Assembly: GCA_037179335.1 (NCBI GenBank) | Contig: JAKZHN010000015.1 | Coordinates: forward strand, 310,001 to 374,000 | Origin: Cyclaneusma minus | Taxonomy: Eukaryota > Ascomycota > Leotiomycetes > Marthamycetales > Marthamycetaceae | Direction of reading: 5' to 3' | Length of the DNA: 64,000 bases | Shown here: positions 1-11,585 of the stretch, piece after piece | Layout of the letters: each line of letters opens with the position of its first letter | How positions within the stretch are numbered: the first letter of the stretch is position 1 | Notes under the pieces: generated by a model | The model's input: the letters and a program-made list of their open reading frames with translations, nothing else | The model's database searches: none | What the model was told of the DNA's origin: nothing | Program-made: the position numbers and the translations under genes

Positions 1-28
1 GGTAGGAGACAGAAGAGCAGCAGAGCTG

Positions 29-289
29 TCAGCCTTGGGCAGTCAAGGAAGCCGTGGTAGAGATGCGCGAAGAACTATCCGAGGAAGATGGACTTGGGTT
101 CAAGAGGCCGGACAGAAGATCGGTCGAGGTATCGCTCGTTGGTGTATCGCTCGAAGTGCCAGTTGTTGAAAGAGGAGCGTCAGTCAGTAAAGAATCGAGC
201 AAGCCGCGTTTCGTGGAGCTGGAATACTCGGTAGTCGTGCTGGACTCAAAGTGGGCCGGGGTCTCGAGGGCGAATATACTTGTAATCAA
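29..289 (-). CDS. possible exon of a Ser/Thr-rich protein (uncertain)
   Basis: The minus strand is open for about 100 codons (frame open from about position 343) and ends in a stop at 29-31. The translation is very rich in Ser and Thr, with a dibasic KR near residue 27, like the linker regions of secreted or wall-attached fungal proteins. The frame has no ATG start, so if it is real it is a downstream exon whose first exon lies above position 345. A plus-strand ORF covers the same bases and looks less protein-like. No family is recognised. The call rests on composition only. Confidence 0.25.
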   Translation of the reverse strand: MITSIFALETPAHFESSTTTEYSSSTKRGLLDSLLTDAPLSTTGTSSDTPTSDTSTDLLSGLLNPSPSSSDSSSRISTTASLTAQG

Positions 290-810
290 TCGTTCGGGAA
301 GGCGCGCAGGTCGAGAAATGTGTGGACGGGGCGAACTCTCAAGTCAACAAAGCTCCAAGCCTGGCGGGAGCGGTGTTGCTGTTGTTCTTGCGTTATGGAC
401 GCGTAATTGTCGGGTTTTGATGTATGTGGCACTGCGCTGCCAGCTTCGAGTCCTGAATTCCTTTGGCTTCTGCTTGCGCTGCTAGTTGACTAAATGGTCC
501 AGTCAGGAAAGCACAGGAAGGGGAGCCCTTAACACGAAGCCTGGTGGCAGAGCAAACTGCGCAGGCCAAAGTGTCTCTTCAAGCTGAACTTTGTTGTTCT
601 ATATGACAGCGAAGTCACATTGATCAATGTTGGTTTCGCTCGGGGGTGAAAGTGCTAGCACTCAGTGGGTCCAAAGGGGCGTATTGGTCATGTCTGGGGA
701 TAAAGCTCTAAGGAGCTGAGTTCGGCCTGATAGAATTACCCGCAGTGCTCGGAGGTATTCGCTCGCATGGAGCGCGTAGGATGCTGCTGGCTTTTCGCAG
801 TCGTAGTCGC

Positions 811-905
811 CTTCACCCGTGGCAAAATATAAAAGATAAACAAAGCCAACCATTTGCACAATACATCACACAGGACAACGTGAAAATAACTTGCAAAATA
901 AAAAA
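811..905 (+). repeat. dispersed repeat, copy 1 of 2
   Basis: This stretch closely matches 19186-19280 in the same orientation. Both begin cttcacccgtggca, share the core caaccatttgca, and end gaaaataacttgca. Small indels separate the two, and neither copy has a convincing reading frame. It is probably an old fragment of a mobile element. The copy at 19 kb sits in a MITE-rich island. Confidence 0.7.
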
Positions 906-957
906 TGATTCAGTTTACCGACAGCGGGGTGAGGAAGGAGAGTGTTACAAACGGCCA

Positions 958-1037
958 CTAGAGGTCATGCGCAGTTTCTACTGAGAGAGATCCACAGCAT
1001 ACCGTACACTTCTGAGAAAACTGCGCATGACCTCTAC
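958..1037. repeat. short inverted repeat / hairpin
   Basis: agaggtcatgcgcagttt at 960-977 is repeated as its exact reverse complement at 1018-1035. This gives 18-bp perfect arms around a 40-base loop, and the similarity runs 4-5 bases further out with one mismatch. It lies 55 bases beyond the first dispersed-repeat copy. It could be a miniature foldback element or a structured RNA. Confidence 0.7.
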
Positions 1038-1128
1038 TGCCCCTTCCTAAACGCCGGTGTCAAATCCCAACCATGAAAGTAATCCCAACATCCCAAACCC
1101 CAAGGTCCAGAAATTCACTCTGCTCCCC

Positions 1129-1421
1129 TTACCTATGCCAGAATCGCTCATTCAGTAATTCTCGCCAAGATGCGTAGGTCAAGAAAAGACTAGATGTTCT
1201 GGCAGCATTGTCAGTTACCTGCGAAACACATAAGTTACAGCAGCTGACAAACTTACCGTTGCTGGGACAGCCTCCTCGTCAGCCTCCTTGGCTTTCTTAG
1301 CGTCCTTCTCGTCATCCTTTTTGTCGACATTCATAACCTTTGCAGACTCCTGCGCCAATTTCTTCGCGTTCTCCTTTCTGGCAGCTTTGTACACCTTAAG
1401 CGCGGTCTGGAAGTCTGTCAT
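1129..1421 (-). CDS. possible small Lys/Glu-rich protein
   Basis: Exon 1 (1421-1257) starts with an ATG and encodes 55 residues beginning MTDFQTALKVYKAARKENA, followed by a charged K/E/D stretch. A canonical gtaagt donor follows. Splicing to 1218-1129 removes only 38 bases and adds about 29 residues before a stop, but 38 bases is short for a fungal intron, so the 3' part is doubtful. The charged composition and codon use look like real coding sequence. No family is recognised. The start faces away from the dioxygenase gene at 2080-2863, with about 650 bases between them. Confidence 0.35.
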
Positions 1422-2079
1422 AAAGTATTCGCACTCATGACAGTCGCCAAAATTTCGAGTCGCCTCTGTTTTCTCGAGCGCTGGACAGAGGCTAGCGGGC
1501 CAGTATTGCGCGCTGTGAAGTGCTGGAGTCAGTGAGTGGGTTTGGGCGTGGGAAGATTGTGTTGGAAGCTGTGACGGAGAGTAGTCTGAACCGAGGGGAG
1601 CGAGAGGAGAGGGGATGGTGTGGTGGGGTGCGAAAGTACTAAGGGCATGGTACCCAGGCGTGATCGGTGGTGTGACGACAATCCCACTTGGCGAGCTTGA
1701 GCTCGCACATGCTTTCGAGGGTAGTGGTGGGAGGAGGAGGCGTGATAACTGTATATTGCTGAAGGAACGAGGAGGCGCGGCGGCGGTCGTGGTGGAGGTG
1801 TCTCTGTCGTTTTAAAAGAGGGAAGGATGAAGGCTCGGAAGACAGCAAGATAATATAGATAGAAGGCATGGGAAGCGCGCACAAGTCCAAAGCCGACGCT
1901 ATCGTGAATATTACAAATAAGGTCCCGTCCGAGTATAGTAACGCTGCGTTCCGGGGGTTTGCGCAGGCGTATGCACAATCTGGGAATCTCTCGATGCTTC
2001 GACTTCGGACTGAAAAAGGACGCAGTCTTTCAAAGCTCTCAGCGCAGTCAAAGACAACAGATGATATTGCGCAACTGCT

Positions 2080-2863
2080 TTATTTGACAGCAACCAGGTT
2101 CGGATCCTGGATCTCGCCAGGTTTCGGCGCGCTTTCAGCCACCGTTCCACACTTTTTACACGTCCTCCTCTTCTCATCTTCCTTGAAGCTGTTGACAGCC
2201 TCTTTGATCTGCGTGCCCAGATCCACGCAGTGGAAAGACGCCTCATCCACAACCTCCTTGCAAGAAGGACAGTACCATCGCAGCCTATCGAGACTTTGTT
2301 CTGGCCGATGCTGTTCGAGGACGATGCCGACGGTGTTTGCGAAGCGGACTGGGTTGTGGGGTGTGTTTGGTGGAAGCAGGAACATTTCGCCTTCGCCGAT
2401 TATGATGTCGCGGAATTCGCCCTCGTCGACGACTTTGAGCATCATGGCGCCTTTATATTGGTAGAACCACTCGGCGGTTTCGTTGATGTGGTAGTCTGTT
2501 CTGGCGTTGGGGCCGCCGACGATCTGTATATGGTCAGCTCAAGTCCTAGAAAGAGAAGGAATACGGGATGACCATGAAGAGAAATGGATGGCCACAAGAG
2601 AAAGTACCAGGAGAATCGATACAGACTGTCAAGAGATGTAATAAGAGGACATGACAGGAAGGAGGACTAAAGAGAGAAATCGTTGAGCTTACCATGACGG
2701 TAACATCTTTATTGTATACGCAATAGTTGTTGATTGGGGGCTTCAGAAGGTGGGAGTTCTCCTCGAGCCTGGAGGAGAGTCAGCTAGGTAGGTTTCGCGG
2801 TTAGGTTAAGCAAAAGGGGGAAGAGGCCAACCATTTGGGCAGATTTAACGGGACTCCGAGCAT
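2080..2863 (-). CDS. BNA1: 3-hydroxyanthranilate 3,4-dioxygenase
   Basis: Three exons (2863-2832, 2768-2693, 2523-2080) encode 183 residues, the usual length of fungal HAAO. The enzyme opens the ring of 3-hydroxyanthranilate with O2 to give the precursor of quinolinate in the kynurenine route to NAD, in the cytosol. Seen in the sequence: the N-terminal NLPKWLEENSHLLKPP block; YHINETAEWFYQ, which holds the Fe-binding His and Glu; PPNTPHNPVRF with the second His; and a C-terminal rubredoxin-like zinc site (CPSC and CKKC) typical of fungal and bacterial enzymes. Introns of 63 and 169 bases have GT-AG ends and restore frame exactly. No other kynurenine-pathway gene is in the window, so it is not clustered here. 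Confidence 0.95.
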
Positions 2864-3495
2864 ATTGACGTGGTTGTCACCTTTGCGATGCGGTTAGAAA
2901 GTCGAAGACTATGCGCGAATATGACAAGAACAAGCCACTTCTTTATAGGTAGCTGATGGATGAGACGGAGGTTTGTATTCCAGCACGCGGATGGCTCGGA
3001 TGGACGGCAGGTCGAAAATCTTTACTTGATGACAGACTGGATTCTTCAATAATAGCAGAAAGATTGAGTGAGAGTGTGGAGTCGCATCATCGACGTGCTT
3101 CAGCGATCGACTTTCTGTACCCCGCCAAAAGCCAAGACAACTAATGAAGGGAATCCATGTAACACGGATGACTAAGTAGCTCCAGTGGATCCGCGGATCC
3201 GACATCACCCTTGAAGCTGGCGAAATTCTCTTGGCGCGGACTATGCCACGTTTGGAGCATCACAAGATGTTTGAGCAAGTTACGACGTCGGGGATCAATC
3301 AAGACACATCGTTGCACGAAATCTGCTCACCAGCACGCACCAGCTCCAATCTCGCTCCAGCACCGCTATCGAGAGTGTCTATATACCTCTTTTGAACAGC
3401 ACACCTTCGAGCAAACTAGCAACGTCCACTCCACGCGTCCGGCGAAGCTCCTTATCTCACTAGAGCTCCTTATCAGCCCACAAACCTTCAACACC

Positions 3496-4265
3496 ATGGA
3501 TCACTCTCACATGGATCACGGTGGTATGGGACATGGCGGCATGGATCATGGCGATATGGGTGATATGCCAGCCATGTGCAGCATGAATGTGAATAGCTTC
3601 CCCCCTACCTTGATCGAAGACCCCAGATTGACCATGTACAGATGCTGTTCACATGGGACACCACCAACCTCTGCATCGTCTTCCGACAATGGCACATCCG
3701 CAGCACCGCCAGCCTGCTCTTCTCCCTGTTGCTGATTGTGTTTCTCACCGCCGGCTACGAAGCCTTTCGTCGCGCATCAAGGAAATATGAAAATCTGGTT
3801 GCAAGAAGGCAGGATAACGCTCCGAGTATGTTTCTCCCGTTTCTTAGACGTCGGACAAGGGCCTATCTGCTTAGATGGTGTATATGGCAAGGGTTTTCAT
3901 ACCCGTCACATGACAAATCTGTTCTTGACGTCAGGCACACAAGCTAAGATATTGGAGACGAAAATACTGAGGACGAACCGTTGTTCCGGTCAGGGCAAAA
4001 GCAGGTTGAGATCACCAAGTCGGCACATGTGATCAAGGCACTTTTCTATGCCGTGCAGACCTTTTATGCCTTTATGTTGATGTAAGTTGTCCTGAAGTCC
4101 CGTCTGAACTCCCAGTTGTGCAGAATGATGTGCTGATGTTTCCCAAGGTTGATCTTCATGACATATAATGGATGGGTCATGTTTGCCATGTTCATCGGGG
4201 CTTTTGTGGGGTATCTATCCTTCGGCACCGAACTTTCGCCCACCAGGGAAGGATCCTGTCATTAA
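3496..4265 (+). CDS. CTR-family high-affinity copper transporter
   Basis: Four exons (3496-3588, 3642-3825, 3949-4081, 4148-4265) give 175 residues. The protein takes up Cu(I) at the plasma or vacuolar membrane as a trimer. The N-terminus is a Met/His copper-binding tail (repeated MDH, GMGHGGM). TM1 follows MLFTWDTTN at about residues 45-65. A cytosolic loop carries an acidic DENTEDE patch. TM2 contains the diagnostic MxxxM (MLMLIFM), and TM3 contains GAFVG, the GxxxG packing motif. The protein ends SCH, and a Cys near the end is common in the family. All introns are short GT-AG introns whose phases fit. Whether it belongs to the Ctr2 (vacuolar) or Ctr4 type cannot be decided by eye. Confidence 0.93.
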
Positions 4266-5102
4266 GGACAAAGGACAAGTCGTTTCGCGGACTTGAGGAA
4301 GACTTGCGGGCCTCAAGGTCTGAAGAATCTGGGCGTAGAGGTGCTGTCATTTCGGGGGGTGTGAGTGACAGATACCGTGAGACGGGAAAAGGATGTATAC
4401 GGCTTGCAGTCCACAAGTCTTAGGGACATCCGAAGTTTGGAGGGAAAATTTCGGATCCCTAACGACCAGCGACAGCGTGGTTTTGATCGGCTGTCCCAAA
4501 AATGCGTTTGAGATCTGTCATCCAGTTTGTGTTTCTCGATTTCGAAATGCGGACCAAAATGAGCGGTCGTTTCTTTTAGTAAGTTCTCAGCTTATATCAT
4601 TGGAAATGGGCGAAGTATAATCTCAAAATCAGTTTGGACCAGGGTATTACAAGGCATGATTCCAGATTTTGCCACTTCACCGTTGTGTTTTCTCATCTCA
4701 AAATACTGCTCTACAACGGTGTGAGTGTCAAGATTGCTCCACCACGTGCGAACGCAAACATCTGAATGATGAACAACATAAAGTCTTTGCCCTTTGTCCT
4801 CCGCCTCTGTGCATTGTATCTGCATTCCACATTCTCGACTCAACCATTCATTCCGGACCACCATCTGGAACAAAGAAAAGTTAAAAGAGTCTTGTTCAAG
4901 GTCCGCGAATCCTCGCATGATTCCGTTCAAGTTGCTCGTCACCCTACAGTAACAAAGAGCAGTTTTCTCTCATTCTCAAACTTTCTTCCGACTTCCACCC
5001 CAGTTCGCGAATTCAGCTCTGATTCCAGATTTCGAGAGAGCGGTTTTATCCATTGCGAAAAACTGATTGCTGCCCCGAAGTCAATACCACAAGATTTCCC
5101 AA
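4266..5102. other. intergenic, no gene seen
   Basis: This stretch holds the 3' flank of the copper transporter and the 5' flank of the zinc finger gene that follows. Several short ORFs occur in all frames, but none has protein-like composition or splice logic. It becomes more C/T-rich toward 5000, as expected for a fungal promoter and leader. Confidence 0.5.
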
Positions 5103-6651
5103 ATGGCAGACGAAACTCCCAAACCAGCGCCGTCGCGCTACAACCTCCGCGCTACCAAGTCTCGTCGATCGAGGTCCGCTTCTCCAGCTCCTTCTTCGCT
5201 TCTACCACCAAGGAAAAAACAGCGTACTTCCAAAACTACCACAGCACAGCCGAGATCCAGGCCCGAAACTGCACTCCAGTCGTTGCCGAAGGCAGAAATC
5301 CCAAAGCTGGAGTCTCCAAAAGCAGAAGTTCCACAGGCCGAGCTAGCAAAAGCGCCTATACTAGCATCATTAGAAGCGAAAGAATCTGAATTGAAGGCAA
5401 CGGACGATCAGAGCGTGGTTGTTGAGCCGCCCGCTAGTGTGAGACAGACGCCTGGGAATGGAACGCCGACATGTGTGTGGGCAAGTCCGATGAGCGATGG
5501 CATGAGGCCGATTCGTGCTTTTGAAGCGGCTGTTGCCGTTGCTAACCAGGCATTGAATATTGTAGAGGAAGAAGCAGAGGAGAAGACAGCGAAAGATGAA
5601 CAGACGATCATTGAGAGTACCGAGATCACGGAGAGTCAGGGGGAACAGGAAGAACAAGAAGAACTTCCGAAGCAAGTCGAGTCTGCCATCCCTTCCGTCC
5701 TTGCAGAAACCCAGGAGGAGCACTTCCAAATTCCTGGGCTTGGTAATTTACCTCCTCCAGAGGACAAGACATCCAAAAGTCCCGAAGGACCGATTCACAG
5801 TGCGGAAGACGCTGATACAACAGCGGATTCCATAATTCCGAGTATTGAGATCGAAGAACCACAGAGCGCTGCAAGCATGGAGTCGATCAACGGCGTTCGT
5901 CTGCCGAAAAGCGTGCTGGATGCTGTTCCTCGTATAAGGAATATGGTCCGGGAGGCTACTAGTCCTCTTGGCGAACCTCGAGACAATGATGAGGGATTTT
6001 CGGGACAGGAGCTTTCGAGAGATGGGGTTGGGGAAGAGCTGGGTGGGAATGATGCTGAGTTGTCGGAAGAGGGTGCGGATAGTTTATTTGACGATGATGG
6101 GCAAGATGAGAGCTACGAGGAATCTAGAGAAGAACATGAGGTCTATGAAGAAAAGGGAGGAGATGTGCGAGCGCAGAGTTTTGAAGACCAAGTGGATGAG
6201 AACATTGAGCTGGGTGGGGAAGAATATGCTGAGATGCGGCAGGGAGACGAGGGTGATGACGAAGACGAGGAGATCCAGAAAGCTGCAGAGGAACAGCTTT
6301 TGAAAGCTCTACGCAGAGAAAAAGCGAAAGCCGAAGATTCGGGAAACCAACAGCGCAGCAGTGTATCCCAAAGAGGTGGTGGGGAAAATCTGTTCATATC
6401 GAGGATTTTGGAGGCGGGGGATGGGAAGGGAGAGAGGTGGACTTGTGAGATGTGTAAGAACGGGAACAACAAGAACGAAGATGAAGTGTGCACTTTTTGT
6501 ATGAGTGACAGGCCGAAGGGAGGTGAGAAGGGTGCGGGAGAGGGACTTTGGGACCAGGTAAGAATGAGTGTCTGAATATTTATATACAGGGAACGGGAGT
6601 GATAGCTGACTTTGATGCATTTAGGCGAAATATGCTCAGTATATCAGCTAG
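5103..6651 (+). CDS. disordered acidic protein with C-terminal RanBP2-type zinc finger
   Basis: Exon 1 (5103-6557) and a tiny last exon (6625-6651) encode 493 residues. The ATG at 5103 is preferred over the open frame upstream because the protein then begins MADETPKPAPSRYNLRATKS, a basic, Ser/Arg-rich, probably nuclear N-terminus. Residues 80-430 are low-complexity and strongly acidic (runs of E and D). From W446 the motif WTCEMC...CTFC (W-x-C-x2-C-x11-C-x2-C) matches a RanBP2-type zinc ribbon, which binds RNA or ubiquitin in known members. The last intron has a ctgac branch site and joins LWDQ to AKYAQYIS. Reading through instead ends five residues later. The specific function is unknown. 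Confidence 0.75.
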
Positions 6652-7927
6652 AAGCCTAGTGTCACTTACTCCAATGCATCCCGAGACTACTTGTAGTCAG
6701 TCCACTTTATGGCCTAGCTCTAAAGTGTCAGAGTTGATCGGTAACAACTGGACAGCGCTCCCAGAGACTTGCTTTTCGAAGGCGTCCCACCACCTTGGGC
6801 ACGAATGTTCCGGTCCGTTCCTGGCTTCTGCCCTAAAGCCACATTGCCGAGAGGTTTCTCTTTAACCGACAATCTCATGTCAACACTGGTTGTAAGCAAG
6901 CTCTCGAGATGTCTTCCACGGCATGCCGGCCATATAATACCAGACTCCTCTGTCGCTACACTATGTTTCACAGTGGTAATGAAGTCGCCAGATGATATAG
7001 AAGCAGCGACGCGGGAGAGAACTGAAGAGGCGTCACGGAGGTGGGCGTGAAAAGGCTCTGGAGATGAGGAGGGAAACGATGCCAGAGGGTGGTTGGAAGA
7101 CATCAGACCGGGAGTGAAAGCAGAGATAGTACCTAGACCTGGATCTCCAATCATGGATCTGTTTCGCCGAGATGCTATGTTACCTCGAAGTTCTTGATAG
7201 ACCAAGTAGTTGGCACAACTTTTTGAACAACGGGGCAGTCAGTCGCAGGTCGTACCGTTTTCAAGTTGTACGGACTAGGAACTCTTTCAAACAGGAACAA
7301 GTGGTCTCGGCTAGTAAATAGACTGCTGATGGTACATGATCAGTTCAAGCCCAAGTCGGCTCATAGGTGTGGAGTGAGCTGGTAGATGGCAGTAGGTCCG
7401 AGGTCGGCGTAGACACACAGTCTTAGAGGTTGTTGCTGAGTATTGACTACACTCGGCAATACAACGCTCGAAGAGGTTCGTGCAAAAAATGACATCCAAG
7501 ATGCATATCTCAGGTAGTCAGGTTGTCCTGGGTTATGGCCGAAGACTATGTTCTGTTGGTTTCCATCAATGGAGTAGGACGAGATAGGACGGACCCCTGT
7601 GGGCGATCCGAAGCGGGGCAAAATTTCAGTTGAACCCCAGTGCCCACTGACATCAAGGTGTCTCAAGAACAGCGACACAATTCAGAGACTACATGTACTG
7701 TCGAATGTCGATTATGACGCTGAAATCAGCTTTGCTTTGCCCTTAGCTAATACTCGAAATATCTATAAATTCTGGTTTCTCGGAAGCTCATACTTCGAAA
7801 AACCAACACATCTTGTAAAAGTCGTCCATCTGGATACCAGTATCTTTCCAGTCTCCATCTTGCTTGGACTTCCCCTTCAATCCTACTATCATCCAAACTA
7901 CTCCATAACCAGCACCAATTCGCAACA
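6652..7927. other. intergenic, no convincing gene
   Basis: A 161-codon minus-strand ORF (6720-7205) lies here. It has no recognisable domain and a composition typical of chance ORFs, and no intron model improves it. The last 200 bases are C/T-rich and lead into the ABM-domain gene. Confidence 0.5.
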
Positions 7928-8897
7928 ATGGCTCCCCCCGTCACCGAACGAGCCATCCTCCCCTTCAAACCCGGCGTCACCGACCAACTCTCCGACCCCT
8001 CCTCACCCACCTCTCAAATCTGGAGAGAAACTGTAGCCACCTTCTCCTCGCAAGACGGTTTCCAACGTGCCTATTTCGGTCCGCAGGTTGAGAATCCACA
8101 TATCGGCGAATTGCTGGTCGGTACGTAACTTACGCTCTCAGATCCAAATTCCCAATCCCGAAGCCGCTGTAGTCAGGAATGGCAAGAAGAGGGCTGACCG
8201 AAGTTGACTACTCGCTTAAAAACAGACTGGGATTCCCTAGCCCAACACCAAGAATTCATCGATTCTCCCGCATACGGTCCCTTCATACAAAAGCTCGTTC
8301 CCGTCTTGGACGGCCCGGCTGATCTCACCCATTTCAGTAAGTCTCTTGACGTCCCCAGATCACAAGTCCAGAAGCACACCCTAACAATCACACCACAACC
8401 GCTTCCTCAACCCCAAAAACCAACAATCCAAATCAAAAATCACACAGCTAACCACCCTACCACCCAGCGCCAACACCAACCTCCTACCCCTTCATTACCA
8501 CCTCCCCACTTTGCTCAATGACAACGTTCTACAACCCCTCCCCCTCCCGCCAAATCTTCATCGACGCCATCAACAGTTTCACCTCCGACATTGTTTCCAA
8601 AGCCGACAGCTACATCGGCAGCACTGTCGGTGAGGTAGTCGAAGACATTGAGTATAACGGGGCGAAAGTTAAAGCTTTGACACTCATGATAGGCTGGCAG
8701 AGCAAAGAAGCACACGAGAAGCTTGCCGAAACGAAGGAGGCTAAGGACAGGTTGAAGTCGCTGAAGGACGCTGCTGCTGGTGTGGAACAGGTAAGATCTT
8801 CCATTCAAATTCCAAGGGTGCACATAATATGAAAAAGAGATTCGCATTAACGAATTTTCCCTACTTTTAGCATCATATCTATTTCAAAGAGGCTTAG
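7928..8897 (+). CDS. ABM-like dimeric alpha-beta barrel protein (two domains)
   Basis: Four exons (7928-8120, 8226-8336, 8468-8790, 8871-8897) encode 217 residues. The protein starts MAPPVTERAILPFKPGV and has two similar halves. The first has SQDGFQRAYFGPQVENP then DWDSLAQHQEFIDSP. The second has GWQSKEAHEKL then GVEQHHIYFKEA. This layout matches fungal stress-response or antibiotic-biosynthesis-monooxygenase-like (ABM) barrel proteins, which are small cytosolic ferredoxin-fold proteins of mostly unknown substrate. The third acceptor (8466-8467) is the only nearby AG that keeps the downstream frame open, so that junction is an inference. The last exon encodes only eight residues. Confidence 0.8.
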
Positions 8898-9239
8898 AAA
8901 ACACCGTGATTGGAATCTGCAAGATTAGACATAGAAACATAGAAACAATTAGGAGGCAATGGGGAGGCAGTAAGGGTTTTCTCTAGCAAGAAAAGTGATC
9001 ATCTCAATTGAGAATTTGCAAGGAAGCTGCCTAAACGCTGGTTTTGAGCAAAATGAACTGCCGAGAAAAGGCTAGTTAACTAAGTGCACACCATATCGAC
9101 GCATGAAATGGCCGATTTCCGAATTTTTGGAACGACGCCGTACGCCAGCCCCCACTATCCCGGCCCAGAGAAACAAGTTTCGGTCAGTATGGGCTTTAAA
9201 TACGGTGCTTCTCGCTCTCTGCAGAAAACGGGTATTAGT
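8898..9239. other. convergent 3' flanks
   Basis: The ABM-like gene (plus) and the KH-domain gene (minus) end toward each other here. The sequence is A-rich and non-coding, and no terminator or repeat was recognised. Confidence 0.5.
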
Positions 9240-10758
9240 TTAGGGGGCTTTGCTTGCAATGATGGCGTTAACCTCACCAAGTCTGGAATAGAGCATGTAA
9301 AGAGCCATCTGGTTGCACTCAGCAGTGCCTGTGATGGTAACCAGTCTCTCGTTGCTGTTGTCCTGGGGCTCGTTGATCTTGATGACACTGCCGCTCAGTT
9401 GACGGATCTCGTTGATCTTGGCTCCTCCCTTGCCAATGATGGCTCCAACCATATCATTCGGGATGAAGATTTGTTGGGTCAGCGGCTGGCCAGGCACCAT
9501 TCCTTGAATGGGCTGCGCTGGCGGACCTGCATGGTTGACCGGACCGGCATGGGGGTGGTGAGGCTGCTGAGGACCGAGAGCACCATATCCAGCAGCAGCA
9601 GCGGGAGAGCCTCCAAAGTGCATAGGCTGGGCGGTTTGGGGTTGGGGAGTTTGGCCTTGCATGTAGGCTGCTTGTTGGTATGCGTTGACTGGGGTAGGGT
9701 GGGGTTGTTGGTGGTGTCGTCGATGGAAGTTGTCCGGATGACCATAGGTTCCTCCAGCAGGTTGAGGGACATAAGGCACAACTTGCATACCACCGGGAAC
9801 CACTCCGGCTGGGCCACCGCTGCGAGTAGCGTATGCCGAGGCTGCAGGACCACCGAAGCGTTCAGTGAGCTGCTCAAGGAGAGTACTGCCCACATAGTAA
9901 GCTGCGATGTGCACGGCATCTGCAACACCAACGACCACCAGCGAACGCTCAGATGAGAGGGGAAGACAAGTATCCGAAACGTTCAGACGAGCTCCAGAGG
10001 CCTCTTGGATCTCACGAATGCGGACCCCACCTTTGCCAATTATCGATCCAATCAAGATGTGGGGAATCAAAAGGCGCAGAGGGTATTGACGGGATTGGGG
10101 GTTGGAGGGTTGGTCGAGGGGCTCGTTGTTCAAGGTGCGGATCATAAGTCCAAAGGCCTGGCGAAAGATGAAAGATTAGTTTCAGGGTCATCGAAGAAGT
10201 CGGAAAGATGGGACGTACCTTGGCAGCAGCATCTACAAGTCCGCTGACAGTAACAATCCTTTCAACAGCACCCTTCTGGTAGTCGCTCACTGTGCATTTG
10301 GCACCAGACATCTTGCGGATGAGAGAAACGTTCTCTCCACCCTTTCCGATGATGGTGGCAGCTTCGGCGCTCGCGATAACAGCACGAATGTGAATCCATC
10401 CGGTTTCATCATGCTGCATTTGTCCCGAGTTCTCTGTCTTCACAGCATTGCCAGTAGCAGTTGGTGCATCCTTAACGACAGTGTCGCCCTGCTCGTCCTT
10501 CACTTCGCCCTGGGTTCCGTTTGTAGGCTCCTCATGTGGAGCATCGCCATTGGTAGTGACAACGGCCTCGGCCTCGATAGTCGCAGTAGCCGTAGCTTCG
10601 GGCTCTGCCTGCTCTACTTCACCATTTTCTTCCTTGACGACCTTGTCAAGAGCAGGGCGCTTCGCGTCAGGTTGATCGTCGCGAGCAGATGGGGATGAAG
10701 GATCTTCGAGAGGTCGCTTTGCCGATTGGGCAGGCGCGGCGGTCGGAGAGGCTGACAT
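9240..10758 (-). CDS. triple KH-domain RNA-binding protein (PBP2/HEK2/hnRNP K-like)
   Basis: Two exons (10758-10219, 10157-9240) encode 485 residues. The first 115 residues are low-complexity, acidic and Ala/Thr-rich, with a KRPLEDP...DAKRP basic patch that may direct nuclear entry. Three KH domains follow, each with an intact GKGG loop: IIGKGGENVSLIRK in KH1, IIGKGGVRIREIQE in KH2 (just after the intron) and IIGKGGAKINEIRQ in KH3 near the C-terminus. A Gln/Pro/His/Gly-rich linker separates KH2 and KH3. The PCBP/hnRNP K arrangement (two tandem KH, linker, third KH) is that of yeast PBP2 and HEK2, which bind poly(C)/mRNA in nucleus and cytoplasm. The 61-base intron has a clean GTACGT donor. 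Confidence 0.92.
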
Positions 10759-11585
10759 TGCAACTATGTGTTAATTTTCTTCTGTAAAGGGAGTAGTGGT
10801 CGGGACGGGACAGATGTCGATGGAATATTCTTGAATTGATCGTCCTATGTACACCTGGGGTTTCCGAAAGAAAACGTGCTGGTGCTGGAATTCGATGGAT
10901 TGGGGGGTGAGGGTGTGTTTGAGTGACTTGCAGAGAACACAGCTCCGCAGGGTTGTAGTAGAGGGTGGTGAGGGCAAGTAATCCCAGGTATGCCTCGTGG
11001 GACAGGCTCTTGGAGTACTTGGGGGAGGGAAGGTGCAAGGCAAAAGGCGGTGCTGGGTGTGGAGTTTTGCTTGATGCAGGGTCTTGATTGACTGATTGAG
11101 AGCTGTCTGGAAGGGAGCAGTAGTAGAGAGACCAGAGCTCAAACCTTTGATAGTCAGCCGGTAGTTGCAATGAGCTGCCTCGCTGTTTTAGAGGGATGGA
11201 TCGTGGTGTTGTGGGTTGTGAGAGGTGAGAAGTGTGAAGAGTCGGTCGGTGGACGAAGAGGCAGGGCGTCGATTGCTTGTGCCAGAAGAGGGATCGCGCA
11301 GGCAGGCTCGCAATTGAAGGTGCTCGTCGCGAAATGCTTCTTGAAGAGGCTTTGAACAGCGCAGGACAGTGACGACAGCTTCACGGCTTTAAAGTTGCTG
11401 GCGAGGAGGTCACCAGGCAAAGTAGTACATTTAGCGTGGTAGCCTCACTTGCGGCGCCGGCTGCACTTTCCGCCGGCTTGGAGCAGCTTCATGCGTTTCT
11501 CGCCGACAAAATACGCGCTCGGCGCGTCTTCCATGAGCTGTCACAACCTCCCAGGCTGAACAAGTCCGTCTTTCCAATTGCCAAC
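10759..11585. other. divergent promoter region
   Basis: The KH-domain gene leaves on the minus strand and the coiled-coil gene on the plus strand, so both promoters and leaders lie here. Minus-strand ORFs in this interval are C/T- and Pro/Ser-rich, as expected of a pyrimidine-rich leader. No separate gene is supported. Confidence 0.5.

Noticed and set aside
54..485. 143-codon plus-strand ORF at the left edge
   Set aside because: Overlaps the Ser/Thr-rich minus-strand frame, is rich in Val/Arg/Ser without pattern, and has no domain.
6720..7205. 161-codon minus-strand ORF
   Set aside because: No domain, no protein-like periodicity and no splice partner; likely a chance ORF in a promoter region.
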